Of a stretch of DNA of 29,034 nt, positions 23,489 to 29,034 are shown piece by piece. The notes below the pieces were generated by a model. That model was not told the DNA's origin. It did no database searches and saw nothing but the letters and a program-made list of their open reading frames with translations. This stretch comes from Kordiimonadaceae bacterium UBA4441. Lineage in GTDB: Bacteria; Pseudomonadota; Alphaproteobacteria; Sphingomonadales; Emcibacteraceae. The stretch's first letter is position 1. Each line of letters begins with the position of its first letter. The translations under genes and the position numbers were made by a program. Location: assembly GCA_002390425.1 (NCBI GenBank), contig DGPL01000033.1, positions 114,103-143,136 on the forward strand. Direction: 5' to 3'.

Positions 23489-25150
23489 TTAATTAATCCT
23501 ATTAAGTGTTACTTTTGTAACGGGCCCTGTTTCCTTACCAGAATAACGTTTTGAGGCTTTCCTAGCTGTGGCTCTTACAATTTCTTTAAGCACATCATCA
23601 TCTTGTAAATGTTTTCTACTCGCAATATCAAGAGCTTCGTGAATTTTATCATCAATAAAATTGATTAATCCCTTATCCGCATCATTAGGGATACCCAAAG
23701 CCGTTATTTCGACCGGCGCAAGTAAAGAACCATCATCATTAAGAGCTAAATGTATAATTAATGCACCATTATACATAATACGGCGTCTTTCTACGATGCC
23801 TATATCATCATTCTCAACCAGCATGCTTCCATCTAAAGCAAGCCTTCCATGATGTACTTCATTTATTACACTCGCAGGCCCTGGTGCTAATTTAATCACG
23901 AAACCATTTTTCGGAACAATCGTTTTTTTATATCCTAGACTTTCCGCGAACTGTGCCTGTTTTAACAAATGGACATTCTCACCGTGTGTTGGAACAACTA
24001 TTTCCGGCCTAATCCATTCATACATCTGCTTAAGTTCATCTTGTCCAGGGTGTCCTGATACATGTACTTTGGCATCTTTTTCGGAAATAATTTCAGCGCC
24101 CTTTTCAGCAATGAAATTATAAGCGCGATAAATGGATCTTTCATTACCCGGAATAACCTTTGAAGAAAAGACAACCGTATCTTTCTTAGTGATATGAATA
24201 TGTCTATGGTTATCAAGGACTACTCGCATTAAGGCGGCACGCGCCTCTCCTTGGCATCCGGTCATGACATATAATATTTTATGGCGTGGGATATGAGCTG
24301 CGTCTTCTTCGTGCATAATAGGCGGCAAATCTTTTAAATAACCACATTCTTTAGCGGCGGCGACATTACGTTGCATTGAACGACCAACCAAGCATAGGTG
24401 ACGATCCGTTTCTTTAGCCACTGCACCTAATGTCGCCACGCGGGCTACATTTGATGAAAATGTTGTGCAAAGAACGGCCCCTTTTTTCTCTTTTACCAAT
24501 TCAATTAAATTTTCACGAACCTCAAGTTCAGAACCAGACGGTTTTTTATTAAATACATTGGTTGAATCGCAGACAATAGCAAGAACGCCTTCATCACCGA
24601 TCTCTTTTAAACGTTTACAGTTCGTCGCTTCACCAACGAGCGGATCAGGATCAATTTTCCAATCCCCTGTATGAAATATTGTTCCTAAAGGCGTCTTAAT
24701 ATTAACAGCATTCGGTTCTGGAATAGAATGGGTCAAGGTGACATATTCAAGATCAAAATCACCAAGTTTAAAACGTCCGCCAAGCGGGATTTCATTTATC
24801 GTGACTTCCCCAAGAAGTCCTGCTTCCGTAAATTTAGACTTTAGTATTTTCGCAGTAAACGGCGTAGCAAAAATTGGACACTGAAAACGGGGCCATAAAT
24901 GCACAACTGCACCGATATGATCTTCATGTGCATGTGTGAGCACTAATCCTAAAAGGTCATCTTTTATGCCATCAACAAATTCCACATCCGGCATAATCAA
25001 ATCAATACCCGGCAAATAATCATCTGCAAAAGAAATACCACAGTCCAGCATAACCCACTGATTATCATAAGAATAAAGATTGAGGTTCATTCCTATTTCG
25101 CCGGAACCGCCGAGCGGAAGGTATAATAATTGTTTATAATCGTTAGTCAT
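23489..25150 (-). CDS. rnj: Ribonuclease J
   Basis: RNase J is a metallo-beta-lactamase-fold ribonuclease with 5' exonuclease and endonuclease activity in RNA processing and decay. The 553-residue protein has the LPLGGSGEIGMN start, the zinc motif HAHEDHIGA (His73, His75, Asp77, His78), the GDWKIDPDP segment, the beta-CASP region with FSSKVIPGNE and the downstream VSGHPGQDELKQM and PTHGE. The frame also has an upstream TTG (25168), but the ATG at 25150 overlaps the coaX stop as TAATG, typical of coupled genes, and gives the usual N-terminus. No clear Shine-Dalgarno is seen. It lies between coaX and mce. Confidence 0.94.
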   Translation of the reverse strand: MTNDYKQLLYLPLGGSGEIGMNLNLYSYDNQWVMLDCGISFADDYLPGIDLIMPDVEFVDGIKDDLLGLVLTHAHEDHIGAVVHLWPRFQCPIFATPFTAKILKSKFTEAGLLGEVTINEIPLGGRFKLGDFDLEYVTLTHSIPEPNAVNIKTPLGTIFHTGDWKIDPDPLVGEATNCKRLKEIGDEGVLAIVCDSTNVFNKKPSGSELEVRENLIELVKEKKGAVLCTTFSSNVARVATLGAVAKETDRHLCLVGRSMQRNVAAAKECGYLKDLPPIMHEEDAAHIPRHKILYVMTGCQGEARAALMRVVLDNHRHIHITKKDTVVFSSKVIPGNERSIYRAYNFIAEKGAEIISEKDAKVHVSGHPGQDELKQMYEWIRPEIVVPTHGENVHLLKQAQFAESLGYKKTIVPKNGFVIKLAPGPASVINEVHHGRLALDGSMLVENDDIGIVERRRIMYNGALIIHLALNDDGSLLAPVEITALGIPNDADKGLINFIDDKIHEALDIASRKHLQDDDVLKEIVRATARKASKRYSGKETGPVTKVTLNRIN

Positions 25151-25920
25151 TAATTTTGATTTGCCCAATAAATTTCAAACAAACCATATGTCGTGAGTTC
25201 CTGATCAACTAATTCAATAACATCTGTTGCTTCATTAAATAGCGGCGCTAATCCACCAGTGGCTAAAACCTTCATGGGCTGTCCGAACTCTGCAATAATT
25301 CGTGTCACCATACCTTCGATCATTGATAAGTAACCATAAAATATACCCGATTGAATAGCAGAAATTGTGCTGTTACCTATTACCTTATCAGGTTTTTCAA
25401 CGGCCACTCGCGGTAATTTCGCCGCCGCCATGCTTAAGGCTTCGACGGATAAGTTAACCCCTGGGGATATAACACCGCCATAATAATCACCATTTTCATC
25501 AATAACGTCAAAAGTCGTCGCCGTACCAAAATCGATAATGACCATAGGGCCGCTATATCTCTTATGCGCGGCAACTGCGTTTACCAAACGGTCTGCTCCT
25601 ACTTCCGCAGGGTTTGGCAATTTTACTTTAACATTTAAATTCACATTATCTTCGCCGATAACTAGTGCTGTACAGTTAAAATAACGGCGACATAAAAGTT
25701 GTAACGGAAATAATGTTTGTGGAACAACTGTCGCTATAATAGCGCCAGTGATATCAGTGGCTTCTAAATTTTCAAAATTCATTAACTGCGAAAGCCAGAC
25801 CATGTATTCATCGGCCGTTCGGCTATCCGCACTAGAAATACGCCACTTATGAATTATTTTCTCTTCGTCATGAAGTGCAAAAACAATATTTGTATTACCT
25901 GCGTCAATTGCTAACAGCAT
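25150..25920 (-). CDS. coaX: Type III pantothenate kinase
   Basis: CoaX phosphorylates pantothenate, the first step of coenzyme A synthesis, in the cytosol. The 256-residue protein has the N-terminal phosphate-binding MLLAIDAGNTN, the conserved GADRLVNAVAAH, the second phosphate motif VIDFGTATTFDVI and GGVISPGVNLS, all type III features. The open frame continues 12 codons upstream, but the ATG at 25920 puts the first strand at the N-terminus and lies one base after the birA stop, with a purine-rich GAGAAG upstream. The gene overlaps rnj by one base. Confidence 0.95.
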   Translation of the reverse strand: MLLAIDAGNTNIVFALHDEEKIIHKWRISSADSRTADEYMVWLSQLMNFENLEATDITGAIIATVVPQTLFPLQLLCRRYFNCTALVIGEDNVNLNVKVKLPNPAEVGADRLVNAVAAHKRYSGPMVIIDFGTATTFDVIDENGDYYGGVISPGVNLSVEALSMAAAKLPRVAVEKPDKVIGNSTISAIQSGIFYGYLSMIEGMVTRIIAEFGQPMKVLATGGLAPLFNEATDVIELVDQELTTYGLFEIYWANQN

Positions 25921-25921
25921 C

Positions 25922-26692
25922 TTACTTCTCTTCTCTTTGATCGGCAAAAAAGACATCGCCTGAATGAATAAGTCTCATTTCACCATTCATGTCTAACATT
26001 AGCGCGCCATTCGCGTCTAGGTCAACAAATCGTCCATTTAATTCTTCATTTGGCAAACGTACAATAATGTTTTCACCTTTACCTTTTGCCTTATTAAGCC
26101 ATTCCTGGCGAATAATAGAAAAACCATTTTTCTGCCAGTTATTTAACCAATACGCCATTTTTTCTACAAGTACATGAAAAACTTCTTCGGCATTTATATT
26201 TATTCTTGAATTCTCATTGATATGGGTTGTTGGATATAATGGTTTTTCAGGGTGGTTTTCAATATTTATACCAATCCCAATGATCATTAAATTTTCTGTA
26301 TTTTGCCCCGAATATGTTTCAAGTAAAATTCCAGATATTTTATTACCATTAACAAGCACATCATTTGGCCATTTACATTTTACATTTTCCGCTTCAACGA
26401 ATGCGCCAACCGTTTCACAAACGGCTAATGAAGTTACAAAAGAAAGCTGCGCAGAATGGCATAGGCTTTTTTTTGTATCAAATATCAACGAACTAAAAAG
26501 ATTACCTGGCTTTGAAATCCATTCCCGTCCACCACGACCGCGGCCTAATAATTGTTCCGTCGCGGTCAACCATAGACCACTTTTTGCGCCCTTCTCTAGT
26601 TGGCGCACAGCTTCTTTGTTGGTGCTGTCTATAGACAAAAATGCCTGATGATCAAAACCATCAGGCATTTCAGAATTTTCTTTTTCAGGCAT
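25922..26692 (-). CDS. birA: Biotin--[acetyl-CoA-carboxylase] ligase
   Basis: This enzyme activates biotin with ATP and attaches it to the biotin carboxyl carrier domains of carboxylases. The 256-residue protein has SIDSTNKEAV, the biotin/AMP loop GRGRGGREWISKPGN, KWPNDVLVNGNKISGILLE and a C-terminal SH3-like domain. It lacks the N-terminal helix-turn-helix of E. coli BirA, so it is not expected to act as a repressor. The ATG at 26692 is 4 bases after the nuoN stop and is preferred; ATG 26668 is possible but lies in the arm of a strong hairpin. Both ATGs begin the same 8-base string ATGCCTGA. Codons 8-18 coincide with a terminator-like inverted repeat. Confidence 0.93.
   Translation of the reverse strand: MPEKENSEMPDGFDHQAFLSIDSTNKEAVRQLEKGAKSGLWLTATEQLLGRGRGGREWISKPGNLFSSLIFDTKKSLCHSAQLSFVTSLAVCETVGAFVEAENVKCKWPNDVLVNGNKISGILLETYSGQNTENLMIIGIGINIENHPEKPLYPTTHINENSRININAEEVFHVLVEKMAYWLNNWQKNGFSIIRQEWLNKAKGKGENIIVRLPNEELNGRFVDLDANGALMLDMNGEMRLIHSGDVFFADQREEK
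26637..26670 (-). terminator. Terminator-like hairpin inside the 5' end of birA
   Basis: On the minus strand AAATGCCTGATG (26670-26659) pairs perfectly with CATCAGGCATTT (26650-26639) around an 8-base loop, and the stem runs into five consecutive T. It meets the form of a Rho-independent terminator but lies within birA, just after nuoN. It could attenuate transcription of birA-coaX-rnj from the nuo operon, or hide the ATG at 26668. Confidence 0.6.
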
Positions 26693-26696
26693 CAGT

Positions 26697-28154
26697 TTAA
26701 TCTTGAGATAATTTCTGTGCAGCCGCCTCGGCACTATTAAGTACAGGACTTGAAATTTGCGGGATTATAAACGCAAGAACAAGAACAGCTGAAAGTGTCG
26801 CAATAATTTTCATTGGATATGATTTTTGCTCAACAAATTCTTCTGCCGGCGCATCAAAATACATAAGTTTCACAATTCTAAGGTAATAGTATGCACCAAC
26901 AACACTTGCCAGAACCGCAATCGTCGCAAGTGTAAAGAGCCCTGCATTAACGATAGGTACAATCACATACCATTTAGCAAAGAAACCCGCGAGCGGCGGA
27001 ATGCCTGCAAGTGAGAACATAAAGATACTTAATGCGAGTGCCATTGCAGGATGATTTTGGCCCAAACCGGACAGATCATTAATATCTTCTACCATTCCAT
27101 CTTCTTTGCGGCGCATTGACATGATGCAAACAAAAGTACCAACATTCATAACAAGGTAAATCGCCATATAAATCATTACGCCACGAAGACCTTCTGCATT
27201 ACCAGCAACAAGTCCAAGAAGTGCAAAACCGATGTGACCAATGGAGCTATATGCCATCAGACGTTTAATATTTGTTTGCATTATCGCAGCAAAAGAACCA
27301 AGTATCATTGATGCTACAGACATAAAGATTATCACTTGCTGCCAAGAACCACTCATATCCGCAAACGGCACATAGAGCGTACGCGCAAGAAGAGCAAGAG
27401 CGGCAACTTTTGGTGCTACGGCAAAGAACGCTGTAACGGGAGTTTGTGATCCTTCATATACATCAGGCGTCCACATATGAAACGGAACTGCTGAAACCTT
27501 AAAGGCCAGCCCCGCAAGTACAAATACCAATCCAACGACCGCACCTACTGGGGCTTGATCAAGATTAGATATTGCAGAAGCAATTGAAGAAAAGTTTGTA
27601 CTACCAATAAAGCCATAAACAAGTGAACAGCCGTAAAGGAGGATACCCGATGAGAGTGCACCCAGAACAAAATATTTTAGTCCTGCTTCCGTAGAACGTT
27701 CACTATCGCGTTTAAAGGCCGCGAGTACATAAAGCGCTAAACTCTGTAGCTCAATCCCCATATAAAGTGTCATAAGATCGTTAGCACTTACCATAACCAT
27801 CATACCAATGGTTGATAAAACCAAAAGAACCGGAAATTCAAATCGATCATCGCCTTCAAGTTTGAAAAACTCACGCGACATAATCACAGCAAGAGCACTG
27901 GCAACCAACACCAGTATTTTCATAAATGTAGTAAACCCGTCAGCAACAAACATGTTATTGAATGTAAATGCTTGTTCCCCGCTAATTGAAACAGTTAAAA
28001 ATAGCGTAATCGCCATAAAGACAACAGCGAGCCAACTTACCATGTTCACGCTGTCTTTTTTAAACACGCCAACCATCAACAATGCCATCGCGCCAACACT
28101 TAAGAAGATTTCACCGTATGCAATTGCAAGATTAGGAAATAGTTCAGTCATCAT
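26697..28154 (-). CDS. nuoN: NADH-quinone oxidoreductase subunit N
   Basis: NuoN is one of the three antiporter-like membrane subunits of respiratory complex I, which couples NADH oxidation to proton pumping across the inner membrane. The 485-residue protein is nearly all membrane helices (about 14). It shows the conserved MGIELQSLALYVLAAF, GLKYFVLGALSSGILLYG, KVSAVPFHMWTPDVYEG and MAYSSIGHIGFALLGL. AGGAG lies four bases before the first of two adjacent ATGs and seven before the second (28151). It starts 7 bp after nuoM. It is the last nuo gene; birA follows after 4 bases. Confidence 0.96.
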   Translation of the reverse strand: MMTELFPNLAIAYGEIFLSVGAMALLMVGVFKKDSVNMVSWLAVVFMAITLFLTVSISGEQAFTFNNMFVADGFTTFMKILVLVASALAVIMSREFFKLEGDDRFEFPVLLVLSTIGMMVMVSANDLMTLYMGIELQSLALYVLAAFKRDSERSTEAGLKYFVLGALSSGILLYGCSLVYGFIGSTNFSSIASAISNLDQAPVGAVVGLVFVLAGLAFKVSAVPFHMWTPDVYEGSQTPVTAFFAVAPKVAALALLARTLYVPFADMSGSWQQVIIFMSVASMILGSFAAIMQTNIKRLMAYSSIGHIGFALLGLVAGNAEGLRGVMIYMAIYLVMNVGTFVCIMSMRRKEDGMVEDINDLSGLGQNHPAMALALSIFMFSLAGIPPLAGFFAKWYVIVPIVNAGLFTLATIAVLASVVGAYYYLRIVKLMYFDAPAEEFVEQKSYPMKIIATLSAVLVLAFIIPQISSPVLNSAEAAAQKLSQD

Positions 28155-28161
28155 TTTTCTC

Positions 28162-29034
28162 CTAATGCCCAGTCACTGCTTGAGCAGCGTCTTCAATGGT
28201 TTCAATTGTTGCATGATAAGCCGCCATAGATGCTTCATGTTGTGCCGTTAAGTTTTCAACGGATACATGAATAAAATCAAGGAATGTTGTCGGGTAAACA
28301 CCCATCCATAAAGTAAAGATAACAAGTGGCGTAAAGATTAGAATTTCACGTTTATCAAGATCAAGCATGTCTTTAAGATCATCTTTGGTCAATTCGCCGA
28401 ACACGACACGGCGATATAGATAAAGCATATAAGCGGCGCCCAAAATCACACCTGTTAAGGCTATTGCGGCAGTCCAAGTGCTGACTTTAAAGATACCAAC
28501 CAGGACAAGAACCTCACCAACGAAGTTTGCAGTTCCCGGAAGTCCAACCGACGCCATCGTAAAGAACATAAAGACAAGAGCATAACGTGGCATAATATTC
28601 ACAAGACCACCATAACGATCAATATCACGCGTATGCAAGCGGTCATAAACCACAGCTACACAAAGGAAGAGCGCAGAAGCCACAAACCCGTGAGCGAGCA
28701 TCACAATAATCGATCCTTCGATGCCTTGTACGTTAAACGCAAAGATACCAATGGTTACAAAACCCATATGCGCAACCGATGAATACGCGATCAACTTTTT
28801 CATATCCGTCTGACGTAGCGCTACAAGTGACGTATACACAATTGCTACACAGCTTAATGTGTAGATTAGCCATGCGAGCTCCATAGAAGCAATTGGGAAC
28901 ATCGGCAACGAAAACCTTAAGAAGCCATACCCACCCATTTTAAGTAAGATACCCGCCAATATTACAGAACCGGCGGTTGGTGCTTGCACGTGAGCATCAG
29001 GCAGCCACGTATGAACTGGCCACATTGGCATTTT
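28162..29034 (-). CDS. nuoM: NADH-quinone oxidoreductase subunit M, C-terminal part (cut by window edge)
   Basis: The second antiporter-like complex I subunit. About 290 C-terminal residues are visible; the gene continues past the right edge, and the first visible Met is internal. Conserved features include KMPMWPVHTWLPDAHVQAP followed by TAGSVILAGILLK, LIAYSSVAHMGFVTIGIF and the lysine-bearing helices of the proton path. The chain ends in a short soluble tail. It stops in TAG 7 bp before the first nuoN ATG, the standard nuoM-nuoN order. Confidence 0.95.
   Translation of the reverse strand, partial: KMPMWPVHTWLPDAHVQAPTAGSVILAGILLKMGGYGFLRFSLPMFPIASMELAWLIYTLSCVAIVYTSLVALRQTDMKKLIAYSSVAHMGFVTIGIFAFNVQGIEGSIIVMLAHGFVASALFLCVAVVYDRLHTRDIDRYGGLVNIMPRYALVFMFFTMASVGLPGTANFVGEVLVLVGIFKVSTWTAAIALTGVILGAAYMLYLYRRVVFGELTKDDLKDMLDLDKREILIFTPLVIFTLWMGVYPTTFLDFIHVSVENLTAQHEASMAAYHATIETIEDAAQAVTGH

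Noticed and set aside
25151..25168. TTG start for RNase J six codons upstream
   Set aside because: The ATG at 25150 overlaps the coaX stop as TAATG and gives the normal RNase J N-terminus; the TTG has no ribosome binding site.
1..29034. CRISPR arrays, insertion sequences, prophage, tRNA or rRNA genes
   Set aside because: No regularly spaced repeats, transposase or integrase motifs, or tRNA/rRNA landmarks were seen; nearly all sequence is accounted for by conserved genes.

Overview
The window is a stretch of alphaproteobacterial chromosome. The evidence is gene order. gltX and gltA converge on a block in the order rpsB-tsf-pyrH-frr-uppS-cdsA-dxr-rseP-bamA-skp-fabZ. A second block runs nuoM-nuoN-birA-coaX-rnj-mce-DUF1467 and then proS-lolC-lolD-(DUF1761)-dnaE-NUDIX. 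Both orders are familiar from Alphaproteobacteria. The proteins agree: a short ProRS without the large inserted editing domain, RNase J, an RseP of about 370 residues, and a ribosomal protein S2 with an acidic Ala/Glu/Pro tail. The DNA is AT-rich (roughly 40% GC by eye), so this is not a typical high-GC rhizobial or sphingomonad genome. A low-GC marine lineage is possible, but that is a guess.

Layout. Positions 1-1833 (+ strand) hold the 3' end of gltX and all of gltA. Everything from 1883 to the right edge is on the minus strand. From right to left it comprises: nuoM (cut by the window edge), nuoN, birA, coaX, rnj, mce and a DUF1467 gene, closed by a terminator near 22790; a secreted conserved-type gene split by an in-frame TAA (22060-22560); proS-lolC-lolD-DUF1761-dnaE-NUDIX; an AT-rich secreted orphan (13320-13970); a structured leader and then rpsB-tsf; pyrH-frr-uppS-cdsA-dxr-rseP-bamA-skp, closed by a terminator; and finally fabZ-gloA, which meets gltA at a shared bidirectional terminator.

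How the genes work together. The central block makes translation factors (S2, EF-Ts, RRF), UMP, phospholipid and isoprenoid precursors (CdsA, Dxr, UppS) and the envelope-assembly machinery (RseP, BamA, Skp). LolD and LolC release lipoproteins to the outer membrane. NuoM and NuoN are membrane arms of complex I. BirA, CoaX and Mce serve cofactor, acyl-CoA and propionate metabolism.

Most noteworthy points. (1) The lipid A genes lpxD, lpxA, lpxI and lpxB, which usually flank fabZ between bamA/skp and gltA in this group, are all absent; a terminator lies where lpxD is expected and a glyoxalase gene where lpxA is expected. (2) A perfect 12-bp-arm, terminator-like hairpin lies inside the start of birA. 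(3) The rpsB leader has interleaved complementary segments that could form a pseudoknot or switch. (4) A signal-peptide gene is interrupted by one stop codon with the frame unchanged on both sides. No mobile element, tRNA, rRNA or CRISPR array was seen. No clearly new multi-gene system was recognised.
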